A program made the position numbers and the translations under genes. 64,000 nucleotides of DNA from Cordylochernes scorpioides. Its lineage: Eukaryota; Arthropoda; Arachnida; Pseudoscorpiones; Chernetidae. Below, piece by piece: positions 21,435-32,825 of the stretch (within the stretch, counting starts at the first letter, position 1; every line of letters starts with the position of its first letter). The notes beneath the pieces were generated by a model. It was given only the letters and a program-made list of their open reading frames with translations. It ran no database searches and was not told the origin of the DNA. The stretch lies in contig CP092864.1 in NCBI GenBank assembly GCA_030710605.1, positions 144,729,361-144,793,360 of the forward strand. The letters are read 5' to 3'.

Positions 21435-21647
21435 TATACGAATAAAAGATTACATGAGGAGCCTCTTTTTAGATTTATTGCGAGCTTTCGAACCTTTCGG
21501 TTCTTCTACAGGCATGGATAGCATGAATATACTAAACATAGGTTAGTATATTCATGCTATCCATGCCTGTAGAAGAACCGAAAGGTTCGAAAGCTCACAA
21601 TAAATCTAAAAAGAAGCTCCTCAAGTAATCTTTTATTCGTATATATT
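21432..21647. repeat. Near-perfect long hairpin
   Basis: The left arm (ATATACGAATAAAAGATTAC ... ACCTTTCGGTTCTTCTAC ... ATGAATATACTAA) is followed after about ten bases by its reverse complement to 21647. Arm length is about 100 bp with very few mismatches. Confidence 0.9.
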
Positions 21648-22039
21648 TAAACGAAATCTACTGAGTTCATGTAGCCGAAAATCTTTAAGATAATAAACTT
21701 AGTGATAATAAAACTTATAGATAAAAAACTTGTTATCATCGTCGCAATGGGGGCGCTGCTTGCGAGTTAAATATACAAATCTGCAAATAACTCTAAGGAT
21801 ACTCAAGATATACAAGAATTATTTTTCAAAACCTTCCCGGTGATATACCTATAATATCCCAAAATTTCACGGCGATTGGATGTATGGTTTTTGAATCTAT
21901 AGAGTACAAACATACAGACACACAGACATTCAATTTCATATATATATAGATTTTTCGATCAAATTAAATCATTTTTAAAGCCTTGTATGTGTGTATTGTT
22001 CGAAAGATAATATATAATATCAAAATTCGAAACTATTAT

Positions 22040-22329
22040 AGACGTGTATGATTCTTTTTGAAATAAACAATTTGTACTGTCCTTACTGCAATGGAAAAAT
22101 TAATGGGAGGGCCTGGCTCATCAGTGGTGAACCCTCCCAACGGTTTCGCCAGTTTAATCTAGCATACCGCTGTTATATTGCATTTTTCGAACTTCCTTTT
22201 ATAGTGATACTGATGCTAGACTTTTTGAAGTCGAAAAATGCAATATAACTGCGGTATGGTAGATTGAACTGGCAAAAGCGCTGGGAGGGTTTACCACTGA
22301 TGAGCCAAGCCCTCCCAATATTTTTTTTT
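22040..22329. mobile_element. M2-type MITE with an additional internal hairpin
   Basis: TACTGTCCTTACTGCAATGG starts the element. The inner arms CATACCGC...GCATTTTTCGAAC and CGAAAAATGC...GCGGTATG are inverted. The right side reads GGGAGGGTTTACCACTGATG. Confidence 0.65.
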
Positions 22330-22996
22330 ATCGCATTAAGAACAAACCGCTGTGAGGGTTCACCACTGATGAACCAAGCCCATCCATGTATGCTTTCATC
22401 GCAATAAGGACAGTAGAAGTTTGATTTATTTGTGAAAAGAAATATTCGCGTCTTAATGTCTTCATTTGTTATATATATATGGCGCGTTATTGCTTTGTAT
22501 TAATTTATGCCTAACTAACCTTGTTCTTATTGTTTGCGGAAGAACATTGATCGATGCAAATATTTAAATATAATTCTACTGTCCTATTATCTTATGTTCA
22601 TAGTTTGTTTAAATACCATTTCTAAGATTCCACCGTTCAGTGTAGCATATAAAAGTAGAATGATCCAATACAGTATTAGAGCTCTGAAGAACATTTAACA
22701 TTATTTTTTAACAGATTTGATATGGTATAACACAAAATTTTACTTTCTTAATAGTACTCCTGGCGCCATATCTATGGAAGGGAATTGATACTATTCCAAC
22801 TTGTCCCTAATTATTGTATATTTGAATCGTACAATATATATATATAACTATATTACTACAATTTATAAATTATAAATTATTATATATATACATTTTATAA
22901 AATAATTATATACAATTTATAATAAATGTTGCAGTCAGATTGACTTTTTATTTTTAATTTTATTTCTATTTTAAGCGCTATTTCCCCCTAGGGACA
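22330..22996. repeat. Second copy of the composite MITE plus LINE-tail repeat
   Basis: It parallels 5130-5815 almost base for base, including TAGTACTCCTGGCGCCAT and GTTGCAGTCAGATTGAC, and breaks off at CCCCCTAGGGACA exactly where the gypsy-2 LTR starts. The LTR therefore inserted into this LINE tail. Confidence 0.8.
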
Positions 22997-23263
22997 TGTG
23001 GGGGCCGAGAGACTTCCTTCCTGCCTGCTGGGATAACGGACTACGCCGTCAGCAAACATACAAGCGGGGAACATGAAATAGGAGATGACCACCGCTGTGC
23101 GGCGCGGCAGATCAGCGGAAAGGAAGGAGAACCAGAATAGACATTCTAGGGTGTTGTCCTTTTTGTCTTCCTCTAAAAATGTAGCTAATAAGTAATACCA
23201 ATAAAACGGTAAATTTGAGAGACTTTCTGAGCCATCGCTGGACTAATAAATCGACACACCACA
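22997..23263 (+). repeat. gypsy-2 5' LTR
   Basis: It starts TGTGGGGGCC and ends CACACCACA, directly before a TTGGTGAGCC primer-site-like tract. AATAAA-type signals lie near its end (CCAATAAAAC, CTAATAAATC). With no second LTR, the limits rest on the TG...CA ends and on interruption of the LINE-tail repeat. Confidence 0.7.
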
Positions 23264-23472
23264 TTGGTGAGCCGGACGTGATCGAAAAGAAAAATCATAC
23301 GAAGATTTCAAGAGATAAAGAAATGCAAAAATTGATTCAAGCTTGAAAAGAAATTTCATCCAAGATATCGGGATATCATCTCAAGACTAAGATAAGTTTT
23401 TATATTATCTCCCTTATTATTTTATCTCGATATTTTTATTTTTATCTTTATCTCTATTCACATCTAGCTGTT

Positions 23473-24179
23473 GTGTCGAATTTAAATTTACGTAAAATGG
23501 AAACAGAAAATAAGCCTAGCGATACCTCAGAAATATGCATGGTTAGTGTTAAAATACCGCCTTTCTGGGTTGAAAAACCTGAAATATGGTTCTTCCAGGT
23601 AGAAGCACAGTTCAAAATAGGTGGAATTATTCAGGAAGACACTAAATTTAATTATTTGATCTCCCAATTAGAACCTAAATATATAGATAACATTTGGGAC
23701 ATAATTAATAGCAAAAGCGACAACAAGTACTCTGAATGTAAATCACGACTACTTGAATTGTTCAGAGAAAGTGAAGGGTTGAGAATTAAAAAGTTAATTT
23801 CTGGTATAGAGCTCGGAGACATGAAGCCGAGCCAGTTACTACAAAAGCTCAGATCCCTCGCTACCCCAGATATCTCTGACAATTTAATTAAACTTTATGG
23901 CTCGATAAATTGCTCACATCCATAAAGAATATACTTATTGTAAGCGATAAGGACATTAGCAAATTGGCCATTATGGCTGATAAAATAAACGAGATAAACC
24001 CTCCCAAAGAAATATTCGATGCAGAAGTACCTTCTTCCTCAACAGATCGCTTGATCTCCAAATTGGAAGATCTTGAACGGCAAGTGTCCGTATTGAAACT
24101 GGAGAGATCAAGATCTCGATCCAAAACTAGGAATCAGTCAAGGGCGAGAAGTAATTCTCAAAGATCTTACAACGCATAA
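23473..24179 (+). pseudogene. gypsy-2 gag
   Basis: The first frame (23473-23925) contains VKIPPFWVEKPEIWFFQVEA and GIELGDMKPSQLLQKLR, both typical of the gag of one arthropod Ty3/gypsy group. A one-base loss near 23905 shifts the reading to the 23910-24179 frame, which continues with the expected LLTSIKNIL segment and an Arg/Ser-rich tail. This second frame is in phase with the protease-RT frame, separated by a TAA (24177) and a nearby TGA, so gag-pol was probably one frame in the parent. Confidence 0.8.
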
Positions 24180-24221
24180 AGGAAATATTGATATTACCAT
24201 TTTAGATTTGGTCCTAATTGC

Positions 24222-26661
24222 TTGCAAAATAAATGCAGGCCTCCGTGCAGTTGGAAAGAGTCGGGAAAACTCCAACCGGCGGACAGAGTAGCGACAAACT
24301 CTTCCGCCGGCATTCAGGATTGTCGCAATCTCCGATTATTTGTGACGGACAAAAACACGGGATTGCGCTTTTTGGTGGACAGTGGTGCTGATCTATCTAT
24401 AATACCTCCAAAGGATGAAAAAAGGATGCCTAGCTCTGATTATAAACTTTATGCAGCCAATGGTACAGAAATTTTTCCCTATGGAACAAAGGTTAGAAAT
24501 TTGGATATCGGACTTCGACGTCAATTCCAATGGCCTTTTGTAATCGCCAATACTAACAGAGCTATAATAGGAGCAGACTTTCTGAACAACTTTGGATTGG
24601 TAATTGATATTAAAAATAAACGCCTAATTGATGGAATAACTAATCTTTCCGTCATTCAGTCAATCTCAGACATGGGAAATATTAGCACTCTAAATTCATC
24701 ATCCAAGGTCAGCGCTATCCTAACCAAATATCCTAACCTATGTAGGCCACCTTCAGATTTTGTAGAAGCAAAACATAACGTTAAACATTATATTCCTACA
24801 AGGGGTCAGCCAATTCACTCAAAAGCCCATCGCCTAGATTCACAGAGATTAACTCTTGCTAAGGCAGAATTTCAATATATGTTGAATAATGCAATAATTA
24901 GACCCTCAAATTCTCCTTGGGCGAGTCCACTACATTTAGTTTCAAAAAAGGACGAGTCACTAAGACCTTGTGGTGATTATAGAAGACTCAATGCAGTTAC
25001 ACTTCCAGATCGTTATCCAATCCCTAGACTGGACGATTTCCACCACATCTTAAAAGATACTCGTGTGTACTTAAAAATAGACCTATGCAAGGCATTCTAT
25101 CAAATTCCAATTGCTGAAGAGGATAAACCAAAGACTGCCATCATTACTCCTTTTGGGCTATTCGAATTTAATGTAATGAGTTTCGGTCTTAGAAATGCTA
25201 CTGCCACCTTTCAGAGATTCATGCATGAAGTCTTAAGAAACTTGGACTTTGCATTTGTCTACTTAGATGATATTCTGGTAGCCTCTAGAACGCAAGAAGA
25301 GCATTATAGCCACCTTGAAACCTTATTCAGCAGACTAAATTCCTATGGATTAAGAATCAACCTTTCTAAATCTAAATTCCTAGTATAGGAAATTGATTTT
25401 CCAGGATATCTAATTACCTCTCACGGTGTGAAACCACTCCCAACAAAGGATAAAGCTATTCTAGAATATAAGAAACCAAAAACAGTTCATGAATTACGCA
25501 TATTTTGGGGTATGCTAAACTTTTATCGTACCTTTTTGAACAATGCCGCAGAGACTCAGGCAATCCTTCATGAATACTTGAGGGGTGCCAAGAAAAAGGA
25601 TAGAAGCGAAATAAAATGGACTGAAGAAGCTGAAGTTCAGTTTGAACAATGCAAACAAGCCCTAGCTAATACAGCACTGTTAGCCTACCCCGATACTGAA
25701 CTGCCTATCTCACTCTGTACAGATGCTTCAGATCGGGCAGTTGGATCAGTTCTCCAACAGCTTGACAATAATACATGGAAACCAATAGCATTTTTCTCTA
25801 AAAAATTGAATCCTGCTCAATGCAATTATAGTACATATGATAGAGAGCTTCTCGCAATATATTTGTCTATCAAATTCTTCAAGAACCTGCTTGAGGCACG
25901 TGAATTTACAATTTTGACTGATCACAAACCTTTAATTTACGCATTCAAACAAAAACATGAGAAAGCTTCTCCTATAAAATAAGATATCTACAATACATCT
26001 CCCAATTCACTACTGACACATAAAAGGTACTGACAACATAGTCGTTGATGCTCTGTCCAGAGTTGATGCTATCACAACCATCGACTATGAATAGATCGCC
26101 AAAGAACAAACTGGTGATTCAGAACTACAAAACCTGATATCAAAGAATACCTCTCTAAATTTTAATCAATGCCCACTACAATCAGGCAATTTGTTATGGT
26201 GTGACGTGTCTACCAATAATATTAGACCATTCATTCCAATTAAATTCCGAATGATGGTTTTTAGGAACTTCCACGAACTCTCACACCCAGGCATCAAAGC
26301 CACAACTAAACAATTAACATCAAGATTTATATGGCCCAATATGAATAAAGACATAAGGAAATGGGCTCAAGCTTGTGTCAACTGCCAGAAGTGCAAGGTG
26401 ACGATACACACGAAATCAGAAATAGGCAAATATCAAGAAGTGGATGAAAGATTTAGTGTTGTCCACATCGATCTAATTGATCCTTTACCTCCATCGAATG
26501 GTAACATCTACTGTCTGACCTGTATCGACAGGTACACCAACTGGATGGAAGTTGTTCCGCTACCAGATATTAAGTCTGAAACGGTGGCGAGAGCGTTCTA
26601 CGAAAACTGGATTGTTAGGTTTGGAGCACCGCATACAACAGTCTTTGATTTCCTGACTTAA
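24222..26661 (+). pseudogene. gypsy-2 pol: protease, reverse transcriptase, RNase H, partial integrase
   Basis: The frame from about 24222 starts with a C...C zinc-type tail (NKCRPPCSW). Then come protease FLVDSGADLSIIPP, RT blocks YLKIDLCKAFYQIP, MSFGLRNATATF and YLDDILVA, a TAG at 25386-25388, and in the same frame RNase H with LCTDASDRAVGSVL and LTDHKPLIYA (to 25982). A frameshift near 25978 is followed by a corrupted linker holding a DALSRVDA block. The integrase frame 26191-26661 has the HHCC zinc site (HELSHPGI...CVNCQKC) and the first catalytic Asp in VVHIDLIDPLP. It breaks at VFDFLT, where the second Asp block should be. The Glu block is absent. Confidence 0.85.
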
Positions 26662-26690
26662 GTCTGGTCATCTACGGACAATGACTTTCC

Positions 26691-26880
26691 AGAATGGTTT
26701 CAAGGTTTTCCCACTATGTACTAAGTTTCAACTTGCAACCCCAAAACACATTATTGACTGTATTGACTCATCCATTGATGAGCTTTACTCTTCCCCCGGC
26801 AGACACCATCAAAAGTCTCAAGCTTGTGAAGCTTGATACCTTAATATGATTTAGTGGAGATAAGAAAGAAGAAGGTCTGA
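26691..26880 (+). mobile_element. Retroposon tail, type B
   Basis: AACACATTATTGACTGTATT leads into a CATCCATTGATGAGC block, GCAGACACCATCAA and the ending GATTTAGTGGAGATAAGAAA. The same body occurs at 40140-40270 (minus), 44011-44130 and 61020-61240. Confidence 0.65.
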
Positions 26881-27122
26881 CCCACCTCAATCCTAGATCT
26901 ATGGCCAGACTTCAAGACTCAACCTCAGCATGAAAATTTCTGGTCAAATGGTTCAACTCAGCAATCAAAACAGGACGCGAAGTAAAAGCGCTCAACACTA
27001 GTCCATACTAGTGAGCTGGATCCCCGGGTAGTTGGCGCTCTGCGCTCCAGGAACCTGGATTATAAATATATTTCTTTAGATGATAGATATTTTATATTGA
27101 CTGGTCAATTTTATGTTGCTTT
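26881..27122. other. No gene seen
   Basis: Short low-complexity and repeat fragments. The stretch GGCGCTCTGCGCTCCAGGAACC near 27030 reappears reversed near 47930. Confidence 0.5.
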
Positions 27123-27305
27123 TGTTGTTGTCGTGTCCAAAAAAGAGCCTCAGATGTCTCCATGCATCTCCATCACAGCAGCAGCAATGTCCACTATCTA
27201 GGGTGTGTATACTGTATTGTTGTTGTCGTGTCCAAAGAAGAGCTTCAGATGTCTCCATGCATCTCCATCACAGCAGCAGCAATGTCCACTATCTTGAGTG
27301 TGTAG
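27123..27305. repeat. Two tandem ~90-bp units
   Basis: TTGTTGTCGTGTCCAAA through GCAGCAATGTCCACTATCT occurs twice in direct order. The reading frames over it on both strands are by-products. Confidence 0.85.
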
Positions 27306-28518
27306 AGCTGCTACTCTGGGTCTATGTCAATTTTCTGCAAGGCTGAGGCCACGGTCAATTTTATATAATATGAATAATGACCTGTCAATATAATTATTCT
27401 TTTTTATTAATATTTCTCTGCATCTTCGTTTTTCTGGCTTCTGTGAATAACGACCATCGTTAGTTAGACTTAATATCTAATCTAAATTACTCTATTATAA
27501 ATATATTGTATAATCCTATTGTCTAAATAAATACATATAGGATTAGTACTAGTTAAAATAATTTGTTTACATGGTAACCCTAAATACATAATACTAGAAT
27601 AAAGGAAGACACGAGAATATTTATAAATAACTTTTATTAAAAATTAATAACAATATTTTGATAGACATTTCAAATTTCTTTTATACATCCATACTTGGTT
27701 ATATAACATTTGAATAACTAAAAATCATCATCAGGATACTTTAGTTGTTCTTTAAGAACACTTTGATTTGTTAACTAAAAGTATAGTAATAAATAAACAA
27801 TATATATATGTAGTATAAAAACCTCCCCTTTTATATGTAAATTGTATTCTACCAATAAAGCCAACCTACAGACAACCCAGACAGAGATGGGAGGGTAAAG
27901 TCCGGTCACTTGACATGCCAGCGAGATTTCAAGAGGTGACCACTAGGGTGCGTCAGTTAATACCTCAGGACTTTTATGACAGTTGGGGATTGTGTACGAC
28001 ACAATATGGCCGCCCGGATATGCCAGTCCCATCTCTCTCTGGTTGCCTAGGTTCCTTTTTCATCTTGTAATATGCTTATTTCTCTCCCCACCTTTTATTA
28101 CCACATATATATATATATATACCATCCTCAAACTTAGTTTCCAATCTCATTAAAACATTTAAATGAATAAAATTTATGATAATAATATATATATAAGAAG
28201 TTTTATAACTTTTGTAACACACACATTGAGTTTCATTATTTATATGATGTTTTAGCATAAAAACATTAAAATATTTTCTTCATTTCTCACAAAATGTGTT
28301 CGAATATGTTTAGAAGAAAATTATTGCATAGATAGTTTTGAAATATTGTTAGATACACTATAAAACAAACATATAGCAGTGGTTTGAATCGTCCAGTTTT
28401 CTGGGGATGTTCTATTGTTATCAGAGCATATGGAAAAATTGAGATTTCTACTAAGAATTATTTTAGTCAGAAGTTCAGCTGTTTTTTAATAGAGGCCTGA
28501 TTATATAGTAGAAATACT
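27306..28518. other. No gene seen; AT-rich with a GC-richer island near 27850-28050
   Basis: Mostly AT-rich. The 27850-28050 island contains no long frame or motif I know. An (AT)n run lies at about 28107-28121. Confidence 0.5.
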
Positions 28519-28710
28519 AAAAGAAAATAAGACCTAATCCAAATAATTTATTAGTGTGTGACGTTTCGGCAACAACATTGTCACCATTATCAGACAAAAG
28601 AAAAATCACATCACACAATCAAAAATAAACATCACACACTAATAAATTATTTAGATTAGGTCTTATTTTATTGTATTATAATCTATAATCCAAATTGTGC
28701 TTTATCATAG
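28519..28710. mobile_element. PM1 palindromic MITE
   Basis: PM1 copies are foldbacks whose left arm reads AAATAAGACCTAATCCAAAT ... GTGTGTGACGTTTCGG and whose right arm is its complement ending AATCTATAATCCAAATTGTG. This copy has a short loop with CAGACAAAAG. Confidence 0.8.
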
Positions 28711-29440
28711 TAGAGATACCTATCTGTAAAGGGCAATACCGAGTTACAGAGTCAAAATGTCCTTTAGAGAGAGGTGTCCTCTTACATAGAGATGCTAATT
28801 AGTAAAAGAAAATTCAAGGTAATAAGACCAAATCCAAATAAATAAATAGTGTGTGACGTTTCGGTAATGAGGTACTAAATACAATCAGTACTTTGCCGGT
28901 CCCAAGCCCGGATGAAAAAGGAGGAGGGGGAGCAGTAACACGCTCACTAAAAAACCTGGGTTCAGCTGGCCCGGCTGATAGTACTCTGTAAGGGCTCCTA
29001 ATCCAGGGATACAGGATGAGTTTGTACTCCATGTTAGGAGCTGCTGCACATGGCATCTGTTCCTCATGTCAGAGGTGGCCATTTCTTTTGGAGCTAAGTC
29101 GGCCTGCCACTGAGTAGTGCTCCCAGTCTTAATGACAAAGGCAGACACATTCTACGTCATCCAGACATGATCTCAAACTTTACAAGCTTGATACCCTAAT
29201 ATGATTGATTGGAGATAAGAAAAAGAAGTACTTTTGTTTGAAAATGGTAACAACACTGTTACCGAGACGTCACACATTATTTATTTGGATTTAGTCTTAT
29301 TACCTTGTGTTTATTATCTATAATCCAAACTGTGCCTTATCGTAAAAAGAAAATTGTCATTTTTAGTGATGAAAACTTGTCCTTTGTAGAGAGATGTGTT
29401 CTCTAGAGATGGTATCCTGTCAAGGAGTATGTTCTATTGT
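28711..29440. mobile_element. Nested stack: pogo-like MITE > PM1 > family A retroposon
   Basis: The pogo-like MITE halves (28711-28811 and 29346-29440) flank PM1 halves (28812-28894 and 29228-29345). These in turn flank a family A retroposon (28895-29227) with AGTACTTT on both sides (28887-28894 and 29228-29235). The order of insertion is therefore readable. Confidence 0.85.
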
Positions 29441-29460
29441 AATTTCAAACATTAGCCTAG

Positions 29461-29615
29461 AATTATAAAACAAGGTAATAAGACCAAATCCAAATAAATA
29501 AATAGTGTGTGACGTTTCGGTAACAGAGTTGTTACCGAAATGTCACACACTATTTATATATTTGGTCTTATTACCTTGTTTTATAATCTATAATCCAAAT
29601 TGTGTCTTATCTAGC
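29461..29615. mobile_element. PM1 palindromic MITE, short-loop copy
   Basis: Arms meet almost directly at TTCGGTAACAGAGTTGTTACCGAA. Outer right flank reads AATCTATAATCCAAATTGTG. Confidence 0.85.
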
Positions 29616-29924
29616 TTAGAATTACAAAGTCTGTTCTCAGAGTCTCTTATCTTCTAAATGGCACATTTAAAGAGTTCTGAATTTCAATCAAATACAGTTT
29701 CATTATAACATCAACATCTGGGACATTTGTTTTAACCAGGCTGATAATATAATGGTGAGGGACATAGCATGAAACCATAGTATACAGTTTATTTAAAAGG
29801 CCGTACCTGGATCTATAAAGAAAAATATAAACAATTTTTCTCAAAATATTTCAAGAGATTGCTCCCTCTTTATCAATTTATTTTACAGTACAATGGTATA
29901 AAATGAAAGAATTTAAAAGCATGA

Positions 29925-30185
29925 ATGTTTCTTTTATACATAATACAAACTTCTACTGTCCTTACTGCAATGAAAAAATATGTATTGGGAGGGCTTGGAT
30001 CATCAGTGGTGAACCCTCCCAGCGGTTTCGCCAATTTAATCCACCAGACCGCTTCTCAGAGCTCTAATACTGTATTGGACGATTCTGCTTATATATGCTG
30101 TACTGAAGGGTGGAATCTCAGAAATGGTTTTCAAGAAAACTATGGACATAAGCTTTTAGGACAGTAGAATTACATTCAAATGGTA
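29925..30185. mobile_element. M2-type MITE fused to the composite-repeat arm
   Basis: CTTCTACTGTCCTTACTGC and ATCAGTGGTGAACCCTCCCA, followed by the AGAGCTCTAATACTGTATTGG arm known from 5068-5140. Confidence 0.7.
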
Positions 30186-30339
30186 CACAATTACAATGTG
30201 CAATAAATTTATAAAGAGGGATCAATCTCTCGAAATATTTTGAAAAAAATGCTCTTTTTTTTTCTTTATATATCCAGGTATGCCCCTTTATATTAACCTT
30301 TTTTCTATTCATGATAAAATTGTGAAAAAGTTTTAAAAT

Positions 30340-30565
30340 TACAAAAATATTTTCTCACAATGAGTTTATTTTTTATTAAGAAACGCTAGCTTTCAAGCGA
30401 TAATCACTCTTCAACGGACTTCATGAAATATTGACTTCATTCTACCAGAATTATTTTTTTGGATGGAGTAGAATGAAGTCGATGTTTTATTAAGCCCGTT
30501 GAAGAGCGATTATCACTTGAAAGCTAACATTTTTTTAATAAAAAAGAAACTCATTGTGAGAAAAT
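30340..30565. repeat. Foldback hairpin
   Basis: TTTCTCACAATGAGTTTATT ... AGCGATAATCACTCTTCAACG mirrored by TTGAAGAGCGATTATCACTT ... GAAACTCATTGTGAGAAAAT. Confidence 0.85.
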
Positions 30566-30839
30566 ATAAACTGATTTAATGGATCGCCTTTTACCTCATA
30601 GTACACAGGTTGTGGTTTTGTCTTAATTGTCAAAACTGGTATTATTCTTCATTATCAATAGTAAAGTTTTTTACTAGAGTGATGAATACATCGTTGTGAT
30701 GCATAATTAAATGGAGCAATGTAGGTACATACATATAAACAGTAGAACCTTCTTTTTAGCTGACGCCCTGCTATTGGACATCTCTCCATAAAGGACAGTT
30801 TTAATTTGTTTAAATTACCATTTTTACAAAAAAAAATAA

Positions 30840-30965
30840 TCAAGAAATTGGGTTGTCCAAATATCAAGGAACATGTTAAATCAATGTTTAGTTGATTTCT
30901 TTTACACTAGATGGCGCTCTGCCATCTAAAAAGCACATGTGCTCCTGGTCAGGATATGCTTTCAT
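30840..30965. repeat. Single arm of the foldback element seen at 14938-15767
   Basis: CAAGAAATTGGGTTG ... AGATGGCGCTCTGCCA ... CTGGTCAGGATATGC, matching the right arm at 15640-15767. Confidence 0.8.
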
Positions 30966-30987
30966 TATTTTAAATATATATATATAT

Positions 30988-31155
30988 ACAGTAGAACTAC
31001 CTCCCTGTAAAGGACAATACTTAAATATAGAGTAAAAGTGTCCTTTAGAGAGAGGTTTTCTCTTACCGGAGAGTTTCTAAATAGTAAAAATGGTAATTTT
31101 AGCAATGAAATCTGTCCTTTATAGATAGGTGTCCTCTCATGGAGGTTCTACTGTA
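30988..31155. mobile_element. pogo/Tigger-like MITE
   Basis: Terminal inverted repeats ACAGTAGAACTACCTCCC and GGAGGTTCTACTGTA. The interior has GTCCTTTAGAGAGAGG and AAATGGTAATTTTAGC. Inferred from the ends to be a non-autonomous pogo/Tigger relative. Confidence 0.75.
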
Positions 31156-31299
31156 TTGTACAAATAAATTCTAGCCCTGCAATTTAAAGGGAACAATCGA
31201 ATAACCATGTAACAACAACAAAATTTTGCAAGAAAAAAATGCATGCCTGAATAATTGATATAAGCAATTTTTTACAATTAAGCATAAACAGATTAGGTA

Positions 31300-31495
31300 T
31301 ACAATTTGGATTATAGATTACAAACACAAGGTAATAAGACCAAATAAATGAAGAGTGTGTGACATTTTGGTAACAGCGTTGTTACCATCATTATTACTAC
31401 ATTCAGTACTTCTGTCTGATGATGGTAACAACGCTGTTACCTAAGCATCACACACTATTTATTTAGATTTGGTCTTTTTACCTTGTATTGAACAT
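31300..31495. mobile_element. PM1 palindromic MITE
   Basis: TTTGGATTATAGATTACAAA ... GTGTGTGACATTTTGG with the mirrored arm to ACCTTGTATTG at the right. Confidence 0.8.
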
Positions 31496-32025
31496 AATTT
31501 TACTATATAGTTTTGACACACATTATATAAGGAGAAAATTACACATAAATTATTTACATTTTTAAAATTTATTCAGAGTTTTCTATATTGTTTCTGTCAT
31601 TTTTAAAACCTATTCCCTTTATATTTTATGTCATTATATGTATATAAACTTCCTACATAAAATTTTGTGTCAAGACAATTTGAAAATATTAAAACATTTA
31701 TTCATTTAAGGATATAAATTTTCTTTAAAGAGTTGTAAGCTTATGCAAATCGAGACATATTTGCATATAATTGTTGACAGGCCTCAGTTACTGAACTTCT
31801 GACTAGTGAAAGATTACAGCAATTGGATCTCTCATGGACCAAATTGAACAGATATTGATACAAAATTTGTTCCGCAACTTATACACACCTCTGTTCAAAG
31901 TTAAAGTGACTTGAATACTTTTTTCTCATGATAACAATCACTAAAATAGGCCCTTCAGATATGAAAGCCAGCTGCGAAACAAGCAGAATAACTGACAAAT
32001 AAGCAGTCACGGACCAACAGCAGCA
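31496..32025. other. No gene seen; AT-rich
   Basis: No reading frame or repeat assignable. Confidence 0.5.
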
Positions 32026-32316
32026 TTGTTAGAAGAGGAGAAAGACCTCTTTAAAAATCCTGAGTTCAACTGCTCCGGTTGATAAACCTCAGCAAGGGTC
32101 CCTCTCCAGGGATACAGATGAGCTGCATCTGTACTCATGTTGGAGTCAGCAGCAAAGGTTTCCATGTTAGGAACACCCTCAAACTACAGGCAAAGTCAGA
32201 CTTTCACCAAAGTGTGCCTGGGTCATGGTGCCATGATCAACGAAAGCTGGACCCCTACACCCCATTCATGAACTCATGGAATTCGTGTAATCTTTACACA
32301 AGGGGATAAGAAACAA
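32026..32316 (+). mobile_element. Retroposon family C
   Basis: A diverged relative of family A in its 5' part (AGGGATACAGATGAGC) with a different 3' half: GTCAGACTTTCACCAAAG ... CATGGAATTCGTG ... AAGGGGATAAGAAACAA. Reverse copies lie at 34431-34745 and a fragment at 48200-48275. Confidence 0.65.
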
Positions 32317-32387
32317 TGACTAGAATAGGTGACCTGCTAGAGATAAGTCATTGGTCATTTTAATTAATCGAGAATAAGATTGATTAT

Positions 32388-32635
32388 ACTGTAGAACCTC
32401 ACATAAGGTACAATTTAGATTATAGATTAGAACTGACACCATTATGGATTTGGTCTTATTATCTTGTAGTATAACCTTTCTGTAAAGGACAACACCTAGT
32501 TGCAAAGCCAAAGTTTCCTTTATGGAGAGGTATCCTTTTACTGGAGAGTTGCTAATAATAAAAAAATTATAATTTTGGCGATGAAAACTGTCCTTTTTTG
32601 AAAGGTATATCCTTTCATGGAGGTTCTCTAATATA
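32388..32635. mobile_element. Older pogo-like MITE carrying a PM1 fragment
   Basis: ACTGTAGAACCTCACATAAGG, then a PM1 flank (GATTATAGATTAGAAC ... GGATTTGGTCTTATTATCTT), then GTAAAGGACAACACC to GGAGGTTCTCTAATA. Confidence 0.65.
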
Positions 32636-32825
32636 TTGGCGTTTGAAAATCCCATGATTGAAAGAAAAATGGAATGATATATAATTATAGGGTAATTTTA
32701 GGATATTTAAACAATTATCAAAGCATTGTTGAGAAAATCCATGAAGCAAGTCTATTGTATTGGTTAAATGAATAACTTTGAAGCGAATGACTGAATAACT
32801 AAAGGTTTTGACCATGAACACCTAG

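Larger units (their letters stand above)
20604..21960. mobile_element. Repeat element beginning ACTAGCGGATGTACC
   Basis: It starts with a CACCCGGGTTTTACCCGAGT signature also present at 38391-38435 and ends in a CATACAGACACACAGACATTC tract followed by TATATATAGATT. The interior is almost entirely the tandem duplication and hairpin listed next. The class of transposon is not established. Confidence 0.5.
22997..26690 (+). mobile_element. Ty3/gypsy retrotransposon (gypsy-2), 5' LTR present, 3' end lost
   Basis: The 5' LTR (22997-23263) is followed by a primer-binding-like TTGGTGAGCCGGACGTGATC, gag (23473-24179), protease-RT-RNase H and integrase up to about 26661. Sequence then degrades into type-B retroposon tail. 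No 3' LTR, second integrase half or polypurine tract is visible. Several stops and frameshifts show it is older than gypsy-1. Confidence 0.85.
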
